Shown here: piece by piece, positions 9,188 through 18,586 of the stretch | Layout of the letters: each line of letters starts with the position of its first letter | Position numbering within the stretch: the first letter of the stretch is position 1 | Source: Vibrio gigantis | GTDB taxonomy: Bacteria > Pseudomonadota > Gammaproteobacteria > Enterobacterales > Vibrionaceae | Assembly (NCBI RefSeq): GCF_024347515.1 | Contig: NZ_AP025492.1 | Coordinates: 1,984,001 to 2,048,000, forward strand | Direction: 5' to 3' | DNA: 64,000 bases | Notes under the pieces: model-generated | Told to the model about the DNA's origin: nothing | Seen by the model: only the letters and a program-made list of their open reading frames with translations | The model's database searches: none | Program-made: the position numbers and the translations under genes

Positions 9188-11543
9188 CTGAACATTGATA
9201 CTTTTGCAAGCCTTTCGTTTCTAAGCCAAAGTATTTAGCGTTTGTTATGGCATATGGTGATAACGTAAAGACATTCACATTAACTGATCGACCACCAATT
9301 ACGCGCTTTCGCCTCCGACTTCTAAAGCCTGCGGCGTTAAGAATATCTTTCACAAACTTTTGTACCTTCGACGGGCTCATTTTGTCTTCAGATCGCAGGT
9401 TGTCAACAAGAGAACCATTGATGCTTTGTATGCTCAATTGGAGCTCTCTGTATATGCTCATAGCAATACTCTGATTGATTAAAATCTCTGAGTTACCACG
9501 TATTCTTACTGTCACTTTATCAAAAGCGGCACGTATTTGAGATTTTTCGTTTTCAAGAAGCCTGAATGCACCGATTGAAAAACTGTTACAGAAATCAATC
9601 TCAGCTTTGGTGATATTTTTAATACCCGTCTTCTGCTGATACTCATGCCGTGTAACCTCAAAGTTCTCTTGTCTCGTCCTTCCTACTTTCTTTTTAAGCA
9701 ACTTGATTTCAGATTCTGTCTTATCCCCTGCCCTTAATATGCATTTAATTTCATTATCTTTATTCTTTTTTCTATTAGTTTTAGCCTCTATCTCTGCAGC
9801 CTTCACTTCTTCTTCTGAAGCATTTACTGAAGCGTGCTCAACCATTCTGAACTTCAGAGCTCTGAGAGTCTCCGTAAGAGTAATTGAAATATTGCTCGTA
9901 AGTAGCTCATGTTCGGTTTTGTATTCGGCAATCATTCGATCAAATGCACTAGCTTCTGGTTTTAACAAGGCGACATGATCAACTGTTATTTTGTGCTTAG
10001 TACTAACACCAAACACAAGTTCCGTAACTGTCCTAAAGCGTCTTGCAAACTGCACTGTGCTTGTGGGGTCAAGCACACCATTGGCAATTACAAACACTTT
10101 TTGGGTGTAATGATGAGTGATCGAGAACCCTCGTCCTAAAGTCGGCGAGCACAAGATCGCCCTATACTTGTTCTGAACTAATATAGAATTTGGATCATCA
10201 AGAAATTCTTTTTGCTCTTTCCGTCCGCTGGTGGCTGAGTTGAGCACCAGAATTCCCGCTTCAAGAGCTGTTTCGTCGTTAAGGTCTAATCCCTTCAAGA
10301 ACTCATTTAACTCTCTTATCTGGTCAAACATTACAACTACATTGTCAGTATATTCTTGGATTGAGTATGCGGCTTCTTGCATCACCATAGCTTTTGTCGC
10401 AACACTTGCTGTAACGTCACTGTAGTCCTGTTCAATGTTATAGATTTGAATGTCAGGGCGAATAGAAATTAGAAAGTTGGCGGTCAATGGCGAGATATCG
10501 GCATCTGCAACCATAAGCTTGGGTGCTGACTTAATTACTCTTGTTAATGCGTCAATAATTGACTTACGCTCTTCCTTTGACATACGACGCTTAGATTTTT
10601 CACTATCATTGCCCAACAAAATTCCTCGGATACACGATTCAATTTCATCAATTACGACTAAGTCACTACCAAGCACCTGTTCAAGAAAAACTTTTCGGTT
10701 GAGAGAATTAATACACACTGCGAAGGCATTAGGACTTGTCACATCAATAATGTTCTGTCCCACCTCATAGCTAGTAAAACCCATACAAACATCTTCATGC
10801 GTTTTGGAGTTCTTGTTAATAATTGTCTTTAGAGACGTTATAAATGACACTTTCTCGCCATTTCCTAAAGCTTTCCTGATGGCAGGGTCGATATAATCAA
10901 CATTTTTTCCGTAGCCCGTTTGAGCTTTCATTGCTGATGCCGCTGCATTAGCCACTTCTGCAAGATGCATTATATTTTGAATATTAATTGATTTGGGCAG
11001 AAATAGATTGCCATTGACTGTATTTGTTAATTTCCCGTTCTTTCGGCTCATCAAGTCTTTAATTACTGGTTGCGCCATACCGAGCTTACTAAGAGTTTTA
11101 GCCAGCTTTGCTTTGCCCATTTTGATATTAATTATCGACTGAATAATGAATGCCAAGGCATCGCTGTAAACACTGTCACCAGTCAACACAAACATCCGCG
11201 CATTCAACTCTAGAACGGCTTTAAAACTGAAGCGTTCACCAGTTTCGAAACAAACAACATCACGCTTGTAAGTGAACTTTTGTTCTTGAATAGCATCTGA
11301 CAACTTGTCCTTACTAACTGTAACAACAAGCTTAATTGATTTATCATTTGAGTAATAATCCAAAACATCAGGCATTTCACCCTCATTGCTTACTTCAATT
11401 ACTCTTGCCCAAGGGTCTTGCTCTAATATTCTCTTGGCAATCTTTTCAGGAGCTATTGCAATTTCTCTCTTTTTCGATTCACCAAAATCAATGTTGTAAG
11501 CTACGTGAGGTGCCGTATGTTTTGCCTTTTCTAGACTGGTCAT
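9171..11543 (-). CDS. SF2 helicase-like protein, replication-origin-binding type
   Basis: A 790-residue protein with degenerate superfamily 2 helicase motifs in order: AQTGYGKN at about 207 (motif I; the usual K-S/T is K-N), VIDEIES at about 295 (motif II), SPTLGRGFS at about 466 (motif V) and QFARRFR at about 500 (motif VI). This arrangement resembles herpes-type origin-binding helicases and replication proteins of plasmids and phage satellites. The C-terminal 250 residues are helical and basic. It probably acts in replication of the element or as a DNA-remodelling defence factor. The gene has its own AT-rich element and a TTGACT/TATTTT promoter upstream. Confidence 0.65.
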   Translation of the reverse strand: MTSLEKAKHTAPHVAYNIDFGESKKREIAIAPEKIAKRILEQDPWARVIEVSNEGEMPDVLDYYSNDKSIKLVVTVSKDKLSDAIQEQKFTYKRDVVCFETGERFSFKAVLELNARMFVLTGDSVYSDALAFIIQSIINIKMGKAKLAKTLSKLGMAQPVIKDLMSRKNGKLTNTVNGNLFLPKSINIQNIMHLAEVANAAASAMKAQTGYGKNVDYIDPAIRKALGNGEKVSFITSLKTIINKNSKTHEDVCMGFTSYEVGQNIIDVTSPNAFAVCINSLNRKVFLEQVLGSDLVVIDEIESCIRGILLGNDSEKSKRRMSKEERKSIIDALTRVIKSAPKLMVADADISPLTANFLISIRPDIQIYNIEQDYSDVTASVATKAMVMQEAAYSIQEYTDNVVVMFDQIRELNEFLKGLDLNDETALEAGILVLNSATSGRKEQKEFLDDPNSILVQNKYRAILCSPTLGRGFSITHHYTQKVFVIANGVLDPTSTVQFARRFRTVTELVFGVSTKHKITVDHVALLKPEASAFDRMIAEYKTEHELLTSNISITLTETLRALKFRMVEHASVNASEEEVKAAEIEAKTNRKKNKDNEIKCILRAGDKTESEIKLLKKKVGRTRQENFEVTRHEYQQKTGIKNITKAEIDFCNSFSIGAFRLLENEKSQIRAAFDKVTVRIRGNSEILINQSIAMSIYRELQLSIQSINGSLVDNLRSEDKMSPSKVQKFVKDILNAAGFRSRRRKRVIGGRSVNVNVFTLSPYAITNAKYFGLETKGLQKYQCSDKIIF

Positions 11544-12153
11544 TTACGCCTTCTTTAATCTTATAATTCTTATCTGTACAACAAAAATACTACGACATTA
11601 TGGCGCAGTCAATTTATTTTTAAAATATTAATTATCAAAAAAGAAAAGACTAACCCCTGCTCCGCAGGAATGATACGATTATCTAGATCTTCTCATATAG
11701 CTAACCTTAATCAGCACCGTCAAATTAGTACACTTTATAACCGAACCACTCACTTTTTTGATTTTTATATATATAAAAATAGTAAAAAGTGAGTAGATTG
11801 AAGAAGTGATAGCCAAAACAATCGACAGTTCGCAGCATAGCTGCGGCGCTCATGGCACTGAACATAATGGATTTACGTCTGACAATGCATTTTAGGTCAC
11901 GCTAACTAGACCCTACCCTGTATCTCAGTTGATGACTATGACTGTTCATCGTGTTACTTCCCTAATCTAATAGTACAAGATTTAAGCAAAGCAAGTCGCT
12001 CTAGCCTCATCACAGGCATTAGGTTCCTCCCCCAACGCTTATTAATATTATTCAATACGTTATTAGGGGGAAACCAACCATCAATCGCCATCAAATCAAT
12101 AGGACAGACAGTTTTTGGTTGGCGTTCAGTTCTCCTTTACCAGGGATTCAATT
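11544..12153. other. Noncoding region with a 47-base near-perfect palindrome; possible replication origin
   Basis: This 610-base gap holds no convincing gene. At 11748-11794 there is a near-perfect palindrome: outer arms ACTCACTTTTT / AAAAAGTGAGT and inner arms ATTTTTATAT / ATATAAAAAT, with only a one-base offset between them. Two small hairpins (CCTGC-GCAGG near 11658 and CGCAG-CTGCG near 11831) lie either side. Placement directly upstream of an origin-binding-type helicase makes an origin plausible, but a regulatory hairpin is equally possible. Confidence 0.45.
11611..11634 (-). promoter_or_regulatory. Shared AT-rich upstream element, copy 4
   Basis: AATTTATTTTTAAAATATTA followed by ATTA lies about 68 bases ahead of the helicase gene. 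Reading on the minus strand it is followed by TTGACT, 17 bases, TATTTT, so it sits where an UP element or an operator would be. Confidence 0.55.
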
Positions 12154-12372
12154 TCAACATTCACTTGACTGTTCAATAGCTTGGAATAGCGCACTTGCTG
12201 CTTTGGCTACCCCTGCTTGTCCAGGTTGTAACACAGTTATATTTGCTCCGACCTGCACAACAACTGAACCATCTTTAGTCAAGTGCATTGAAGCTACAGC
12301 TTGCTCAGCAACGCCTTGCAGCTCCTTTGCAATCACCAATCTTTGTTCTTCCGTAAGATCAAATTCACTCAT
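12154..12372 (-). CDS. Small protein of unknown function
   Basis: A 72-residue protein, MSEFDLTEEQRLVIAKEL at its start, followed by a glycine/valine-rich middle (VVVQVGANITVLQPGQAG). It has no signal peptide or membrane segment. It is flanked by noncoding DNA and has no partner on its strand. I do not recognise it; the composition looks like a real soluble protein rather than a chance frame. Confidence 0.45.
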   Translation of the reverse strand: MSEFDLTEEQRLVIAKELQGVAEQAVASMHLTKDGSVVVQVGANITVLQPGQAGVAKAASALFQAIEQSSEC

Positions 12373-12692
12373 TTACATTCCTCAATGTTGCGTCGTTAAT
12401 GGCACGAATAAGCTTCAGGTAATAAAAAGAAAACTATAACCATCTTAAACATCGCATTTTCTTGACTCCACACATTTAGAATCAGTTGTTTCAATGACAA
12501 GATTGGTAATGTACGAAGTTCCAAAGTAGGATTACATCAATATCAGACTTTTCTATCACCTTCTACACTTGGCGCATAGAAGAACAACTAGTAGAAGAGT
12601 TACTTCACACCTCGGCAACCAATTTTCAGACCAATGAACATCGTTCCAAAAATGTGCCGCGTTTTTGCTGAAATAATTCGAGAATTACCATT
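12373..12692. other. Noncoding divergent promoter region
   Basis: About 320 bases separate the small minus-strand gene from the plus-strand exported ankyrin protein. Promoters for both must lie here. I see no strong repeat or recognisable site. Confidence 0.4.
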
Positions 12693-14486
12693 ATGCAAAA
12701 GACTTTACCACTCATAGCCTGGATAGCATCATTAGGGCTGACTTCTATTGCTCTCGCAAGTGTTCAGCCACCTGTTTGCCAAGCTCTTTTTCAAGAGCTA
12801 AACACCATTTATTCAAGCCCGCAGTCTGACAGCTACTCTCTCAGACTGGCGAGTAAAGTGAACCTCAACGATGAAAATCAACTGACAGTAAAGCCACCAT
12901 TTACTAATGATAATTTTACGTGGACTAACTGGACTCTAGACTCGGCAAAGCTATCATCGCCCAAATCTTTGAACTTCAGGCCAGGTGACACTTTAAACAA
13001 TGAAGACTTACAGCTTCACATCAGTGGCTTTGAGTGGTGGAGAGGTCTTACTTATCAATACCTTACTAACGATAACATAACACTACAAGGTAACTTCCAT
13101 AATGCGGGGCCATTCGGTTGGTTTTATAACTCATTTTGGAATGTATTCTATTTCCAAGAACAACCTTATGTAATGGCTACTTCAGGTCTTTATACGTCAA
13201 TTACAGTTTATTCCATCAAAAATGGTAACGGACAAGAAGTGTGCAACATAGAGCCACCTATATCTGTTGATGTTAGGAAAGAAAACCTCGATCTAGCTTA
13301 TCACCATGCTCTGCAATATTTTATGACGGATATCGAAGGCAATTTTGGGAGCATGGGAAGTCGCTACTACTCCTATACTCATGATTTGATGTTAGATGTC
13401 ATATACCGCCCATCAGTTCATGCAGAGAAAGCTGACAGCGATAAAGAAGTCGATAGCTTGGCATATCTGGCTCAAAGTGACGCTTGGTCAGCTAGAGAAC
13501 TGGGAGCTGCGAAAAACATAGCATCAATCAATCGCTCGTACTTGAAAAGTTACTTTACTGAGACTTCTAACCAGCTCGACGCTAATAACCTTGCTTCGCT
13601 AATCTTGGATCAGGTTTACTCTGATTATGACCGAAGACAGCTTGACGAAAATAGCCGAGCTCAGTTAAAGCAACTCACAAAGGCTCTTTTAGACAATGAT
13701 ACCGAATTCATTTTGAAAAGCTGCCAAGAGAATATTAACAGTGAGTCATTCGATTACTATCATGACAACCAAAGAAATATGACCGATTGCCTCTCGCTGG
13801 TATTGGATAAGTCAACGGTGCTTGAAGATTTGGTAGCACAATGCGCCGAGACTAACTCGATATGTGCGCTATCTGAGGCAAATACATTTGGTAAAAACCT
13901 CCTTATGTACGCTGCACATATGAACAACCCGAAGGCCGTATCAGTTCTGCTTAACAACTCTGAGATGGTTAACACAACAACGATAAACACCGCTCGCTTT
14001 GACTTTCCACTAGCAGAAAACCTAACAACTTATGGAAGAACACCGCTGATGTATGCAGCAGAGAACGCGAGCCAAAGAACAATACAGTTACTACTAGATG
14101 CAGGTGCTGACCCTAAATTAAAAGATAGTAGAGGCAATGACTATTTTAACTACATGGATAAGAACTGGCGATTCAACTCAAGTAAAGCACGCACCTATCT
14201 ATCTCAATCAGGGCCGAGCTTTGATTGTAATCTAGCAGCAAGTACCAGAGAGAAAGCCATTTGCTCCGATATCATGCTTTCTGACTACGACAGAGAACTT
14301 AGCTATCTGTATCGTGAAGCCTACGACCAGTCTCCCAACGCACAGGCTCTAAAAACTGACCAGAGAAAATGGTTAAAGGGCGTCGACCAATCATGTACAC
14401 CAAAATCTAATATTTTCGAATGCTTATCCCGTGAATACCGCGAACGCATTAGAGCCTTTGAGTTCATTGTTACTCTCACTCTTTGA
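12693..14486 (+). CDS. Exported protein with ankyrin repeats and C-terminal LprI-like domain
   Basis: A 597-residue protein with a signal peptide (MQKTLPLIAWIASLGLTSIA, cleavage after about ALAS). Residues 25-380 are unassigned. Two ankyrin repeats follow, at about 399 (GKNLLMYAAHMNNPKAVSVL) and 447 (GRTPLMYAAENASQRTIQLL). The last 90 residues match the LprI/DUF1311 type of lysozyme-inhibitor domain: paired cysteines in FDCNLAAS and AICSD, then RKWLKGVDQSC. It should act in the periplasm, perhaps binding an incoming hydrolase. It is a lone gene in the defence island. Confidence 0.7.
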   Translation: MQKTLPLIAWIASLGLTSIALASVQPPVCQALFQELNTIYSSPQSDSYSLRLASKVNLNDENQLTVKPPFTNDNFTWTNWTLDSAKLSSPKSLNFRPGDTLNNEDLQLHISGFEWWRGLTYQYLTNDNITLQGNFHNAGPFGWFYNSFWNVFYFQEQPYVMATSGLYTSITVYSIKNGNGQEVCNIEPPISVDVRKENLDLAYHHALQYFMTDIEGNFGSMGSRYYSYTHDLMLDVIYRPSVHAEKADSDKEVDSLAYLAQSDAWSARELGAAKNIASINRSYLKSYFTETSNQLDANNLASLILDQVYSDYDRRQLDENSRAQLKQLTKALLDNDTEFILKSCQENINSESFDYYHDNQRNMTDCLSLVLDKSTVLEDLVAQCAETNSICALSEANTFGKNLLMYAAHMNNPKAVSVLLNNSEMVNTTTINTARFDFPLAENLTTYGRTPLMYAAENASQRTIQLLLDAGADPKLKDSRGNDYFNYMDKNWRFNSSKARTYLSQSGPSFDCNLAASTREKAICSDIMLSDYDRELSYLYREAYDQSPNAQALKTDQRKWLKGVDQSCTPKSNIFECLSREYRERIRAFEFIVTLTL

Positions 14487-14565
14487 AACCTAATGGTACT
14501 CAGTACCGAAAGTTATTTGAAATGGTAACCGTGAAATCACCCAGCAAGTGACTGATATCAAAGTA

Positions 14566-14571
14566 TATAAT
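14566..14571 (+). promoter_or_regulatory. Putative -10 box of the Hsp70-like two-gene operon
   Basis: A perfect TATAAT lies 47 bases ahead of the TTG start at 14619. No good -35 hexamer sits at 16-18 bases, so an activator or extended contacts may be needed. Confidence 0.35.
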
Positions 14572-14618
14572 ATGCAACCAGGTAAACTGGCTGCACAACA
14601 AAATTGAGGAATTTTTAA

Positions 14619-16082
14619 TTGAGTAGTGAAGCCGTATTGTCTCAAATTGAATCACAAGATTCTTTAGCAGGCGTAAATACTATTTTGACCGACTGCATGG
14701 CAAATCAATCTATTCAAGGTGTCATTAAAGGCGATAACCTTCACCGAGTACTTGATGTGGTCATTGATTTTGCTACTGAAGATACTGACCCTCTAAGTCC
14801 ACTGCGATTAAAAGCAGCAGCTTCCCTGGGCCGACTCGCTGCTGTCGCTCGCAGTCGTCAAAATGAAGTTTATCAGTACCTTTTTCAACTGTTTAATGAT
14901 GAGCCTTGTGACTTTGATATGTTGACAGATGGGGACGAGAAGCATTATGCAGCGCAGTCTATAAGCCACATTCAAGACTCTTGGGTCGTAGACTACTGCT
15001 TAAGGCAAGCCGTTCTTGCTGATACCGCTGAAAATGCTCGCAGAACTCTGATTCAGAATGCTCTGGTAGGCAGCGGAAATCTAAGCGACCTCCTTCTACT
15101 AGGAAAAGAGTCATTTACCTATCTATCCATTATCGAGTCAGCCGAGACTCGAATGAAGCGTGCACGTCGAATAACAAGAGCTTGGAATGAAATAATAAGA
15201 GATTGGAATGGTGATGTTGGTAACAATGTAGGTAAGTCTCTTGCTGGGTGGCTTCACGCCATTCTTATGCATTCCTCCCCTTCAGTTGAATCAACGGTAA
15301 TGATTGATATCGTAGACGATGCTCTCGCGATTCTAATACGCACTATCGAGCTAAGGTTTTCAAACGCCTTACTAGCCGACACCTACCAGGTACTAGAGGT
15401 GTCTAGGAATGTACTGAGTAGTAGTCTTTGGGGGGAAGTCAATCGTGATTCGGAGTTCTTACCTAGAGTTAAAACTAATTTGAAAGAAGCGGCCCTTGTT
15501 CTCGCTCGTCAGAATCGAACTGACAACAACATAATGAAGCAATTATCCAAAGCATATTACTCTAAAGCTCAAGTTATCCCTGCGCTCAAACGACATTTTG
15601 ATGACAGCCAAGAGTTAGACCCGCAAATCAGAGAGTGGTGGCTAAACGGAGGTAAGCAAGTTGCCTCAACAAAAGAGCCTGTTCACACACTTGGAAACTC
15701 AGAAGACCAGCAGATAGGTTCACTGCTTATTCAGGTGGAAACGAGTCAAAACACCATGGAGAAGCTCGAGCGAGCCGTTGTTCCATTCTTAGAAATTTCA
15801 GATCCTCCATTAGCATCTACAGTAAAGAAAGCGTCAAGCGGCTTTGGTGATATGTCTAGAATAGCTCGGCAACTTGCTCGTATGAGAAAATTGAGCCACA
15901 CAGACAATCTAGGTCAAGTCCTTGAATACAACCCTATGCAGCACGAAATGCTTGGTGGTCACAAATACGGAGTTCGCAAAGTTCGTGTGGTCAGGGACGG
16001 CATTCAAAAAGAATTTGGTGGAAAGATAAAAACACTAGTTAAACCATGGGTTGAGGCGGTAGAAGATCAAGATGACGAATAA
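14619..16082 (+). CDS. Helical-repeat protein with GrpE-like C-terminal domain
   Basis: A 487-residue protein starting at TTG (GAGGAA lies 7 bases ahead, so this start is well supported). Residues 1-340 are alpha-helical with a HEAT-like look. The last 54 residues (from VLEYNPMQHEMLGG, then VRVVRDG) resemble the beta-domain end of GrpE nucleotide exchange factors, where an N-P-x-x-H-E motif and a V-R-P-G-like turn contact Hsp70. The next gene is an Hsp70-like ATPase that overlaps it by 11 bases, so the pair very probably forms an ATPase-exchange factor complex. I know no named defence system with this layout. Confidence 0.65.
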   Translation: MSSEAVLSQIESQDSLAGVNTILTDCMANQSIQGVIKGDNLHRVLDVVIDFATEDTDPLSPLRLKAAASLGRLAAVARSRQNEVYQYLFQLFNDEPCDFDMLTDGDEKHYAAQSISHIQDSWVVDYCLRQAVLADTAENARRTLIQNALVGSGNLSDLLLLGKESFTYLSIIESAETRMKRARRITRAWNEIIRDWNGDVGNNVGKSLAGWLHAILMHSSPSVESTVMIDIVDDALAILIRTIELRFSNALLADTYQVLEVSRNVLSSSLWGEVNRDSEFLPRVKTNLKEAALVLARQNRTDNNIMKQLSKAYYSKAQVIPALKRHFDDSQELDPQIREWWLNGGKQVASTKEPVHTLGNSEDQQIGSLLIQVETSQNTMEKLERAVVPFLEISDPPLASTVKKASSGFGDMSRIARQLARMRKLSHTDNLGQVLEYNPMQHEMLGGHKYGVRKVRVVRDGIQKEFGGKIKTLVKPWVEAVEDQDDE

Positions 16083-17829
16083 CCTAGAATCACAAATTTT
16101 ACTCCAAAACCTATTGGAGAGATTTAAGCCAGCAAATGACGGCGGATATGTTCTACCTGGTGAATTGACAGAACGAGAACTTCGAGCACTAACACATGCA
16201 TTAGAGCACTTAAAGCAGACGGCTGAACTTCCACAGGATACAAGTGAAAATACAAAATCTATTGATATACCTATTGAAAAACGAGAAGAAACAGCTACCA
16301 CAGAACCTGCCGCGCCTGAACTAGCGCCAGAAAGCGATACAAAAATCGGCAACCCCGAATCTGCTCCTGAAGAGACAAAGCACTCAATAAACTTTACCCC
16401 AGTCAATATGAATTCTATGTCTCTTCCATTACCAAAGAATAATGTTCGCGTCTGCTTAGATTTTGGTACTGCAATGTCTAAAGCTACCCTGATTTCTGAA
16501 GAAAGTGACGACGATTCAATCGAAGATATCGAAGTCATATCACTTGGAATTCCAGGGGATCAAGAAGAGATCAGCGAGAATATGCTTGTCTCATCCGTCT
16601 TCATCGATGACGTAGGTAAAATTTGGTTCGGGCAAGCAGCAGTTCACATGTCGCATATTCAGCCCCCAGAAGCTCATAGGCAGCGACTTGATAATATTAA
16701 GCGATATCTTTCCGAAGAAGGGCTATCCACTAAAGTGGGACAACAGTTTAACCCAACAGGTTCAGATATAACTTATGAAGATATGGTTTTAGCTTATCTC
16801 AGCTACTTCACTTGGACAATGAACCAAGCAACTGCATTACGAGGGATTGAGAAAAATGTACTACGCCGCTTTGCAATGCCCTGCTTCGATAGAATGAAAC
16901 ATGTCCAAGTTGTTAATAAGCTCAAACAACTATTAGGAGAAGCCCAAGTACTTGCTGATACGTTTGACTCTCAGTTTGCGTCTGGGATTGTTCTGACTGA
17001 CTTTCTCAATGCTATTCAACAAATCAGAAAGAAAAACTTAAAGTTTAATTTTATTCGTGAAGATATTACTGAGCCTCTTGGTGTTGCTGGATCATTGATT
17101 TCATGGGAAGAGAACGTTAATTCATTGGTAATGGTGATTGATATTGGTGCAGGCACTAGTGACTTTAGTCTTTATCGCATGAAATATGATGAGAAGTCCA
17201 AAAAAAGTGCGGCTTTAGAAATTAAAGACTCCAATCGAGGCATAACAGAAGCAGGCAACCACCTAGACAAGCTCCTCCAAGGGGTGATCCTTAGTAAAGC
17301 AAACATACGCCGAGATAACCCTATTTACCTGAATACGTTTGGGGCGTTGAATCTACATTTAAGGGATTACAAAGAAGCTCTTTTTAGGGACAGCTTTATC
17401 TCCGCAACACTTTTCAACGGGGATGTTGTCGAAATAACCCTCGATGAGTTCATGGCTTTGCCTCAAGTTAGATCTTTTTCAAATTCACTCAAAGACTGTA
17501 TGCAAGAGATCTTAAACAACATCTCTCCAAGTTTTGTACATGCAGCTCCTAACAACGCTCTCGCCGTAGCCTTGACTGGCGGTGGTGCTCAATTGCCAAT
17601 GGTTAAGGTACTGGCAAATGGAACTATTTCAGCTCATGGAAAAACACTTAATTTAGTACAAACACAGGAATTTCCTCGATGGCTAGCCGCTGAGTACCCA
17701 GAATTAGAGCAAGATTACTCACGCATTGCTGTATCTCTGGGCGGAGCAAGAAAAAACATTCTCCAAGCGTCTGGGCCAGCGAGCATCACATGTGATCCAG
17801 TAGGTGAATATGCACTTGAAACATACTGA
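16072..17829 (+). CDS. Hsp70/DnaK-like actin-fold ATPase without substrate-binding domain
   Basis: A 585-residue protein. Residues 1-120 form an acidic, probably disordered arm after a short helix. The ATPase follows with phosphate-1 VCLDFGTAMSKATL at 127, phosphate-2 VIDIGAGTSDFSL at 355 and adenosine motif LTGGGAQLP at 501. It ends about 80 residues later, too short for a DnaK substrate-binding domain. It starts 11 bases inside the preceding GrpE-like gene. It probably works as an ATP-driven switch with that partner. Substrate and trigger are unknown; its place in a defence island suggests immunity. Confidence 0.75.
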   Translation: MTNNLESQILLQNLLERFKPANDGGYVLPGELTERELRALTHALEHLKQTAELPQDTSENTKSIDIPIEKREETATTEPAAPELAPESDTKIGNPESAPEETKHSINFTPVNMNSMSLPLPKNNVRVCLDFGTAMSKATLISEESDDDSIEDIEVISLGIPGDQEEISENMLVSSVFIDDVGKIWFGQAAVHMSHIQPPEAHRQRLDNIKRYLSEEGLSTKVGQQFNPTGSDITYEDMVLAYLSYFTWTMNQATALRGIEKNVLRRFAMPCFDRMKHVQVVNKLKQLLGEAQVLADTFDSQFASGIVLTDFLNAIQQIRKKNLKFNFIREDITEPLGVAGSLISWEENVNSLVMVIDIGAGTSDFSLYRMKYDEKSKKSAALEIKDSNRGITEAGNHLDKLLQGVILSKANIRRDNPIYLNTFGALNLHLRDYKEALFRDSFISATLFNGDVVEITLDEFMALPQVRSFSNSLKDCMQEILNNISPSFVHAAPNNALAVALTGGGAQLPMVKVLANGTISAHGKTLNLVQTQEFPRWLAAEYPELEQDYSRIAVSLGGARKNILQASGPASITCDPVGEYALETY

Positions 17830-18586
17830 TAAAACTACTTACTAGTTCTTAGCCAAATTAAGGATTCTTAAATTCACTAAGAGTGACTGAAAAGCAGCCC
17901 ATGCGCTATGCTCATGAACTAATCGATTCTCTTCAAAGCACTGCTTTGGTTTAGCCACTTTCTCCATTTATATATGAATGGAGAAAGTGGCCTATTTGCA
18001 CTACCTAGCAGAAGCTATAGAAAAAGCCTTTTCCATAACACATAAGCTAAGCTTATTGCTTGGCGCTTCTTCTATCTATGCCAGGATTTGGGATATGATA
18101 GCTCTGATATCCACGAATACCGAGAAAGAACTGATGGTGATCAGGTCGTTGGTTCGTCTCATCATCTTCTTGATAGTAACACTGTCGGATTAACCGACTA
18201 AACCGATGAAATATAACACTTTAAATTGTGACTTGGATTAAGCTTGTAAGACAGAAACATGCAATGCAAACGCCTTTCCATTGAGTGCTGTTTAGAAAAA
18301 CAGTAGTATATCGACAAGCTTGAAATAAAGTAACTCTCCTTCCCTCAAGCTTCGACGCTGCCGCGAAGTGGTGTCCATTTTTGATAATAACGTAAATAAG
18401 ATAGGTGACGCATAAATCGCCTTGGTTATTCATGACCAATATCTACCGTATTGTTATAGAAATCTGGACACTGACACGAATCGATATTATAAAATTCCCA
18501 AGAAAAACAAGTATTTAACTCCCACGTTAGATATTGCTATTCATCCAGTGCTCCTTTATGTCCCCAAACCATAGAAGGAAAATTGT
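17830..18586. other. Noncoding region after the Hsp70-like operon
   Basis: Apart from the hairpin at 17954-17991 this 757-base stretch shows nothing convincing. Short open frames at 17978-18193 and 18221-18439 lack a ribosome-binding site and have poor protein-like composition, and the first starts inside the hairpin arm. Confidence 0.4.
17954..17991. terminator. Perfect 15-bp hairpin downstream of the Hsp70-like gene
   Basis: GCCACTTTCTCCATT (17954-17968) pairs perfectly with 17977-17991 across an 8-base loop TATATATG. It lies 125 bases past the Hsp70-like stop. There is no T run, so it may be a transcript-end stabiliser or an operator rather than an intrinsic terminator. Confidence 0.4.

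Noticed and set aside
17978-18193. 71-codon open frame after the Hsp70-like gene
   Set aside because: It starts inside the arm of a perfect hairpin, has no ribosome-binding site and no protein-like pattern.
18221-18439. 72-codon minus-strand frame
   Set aside because: No Shine-Dalgarno site, odd composition and no neighbour; most likely chance.
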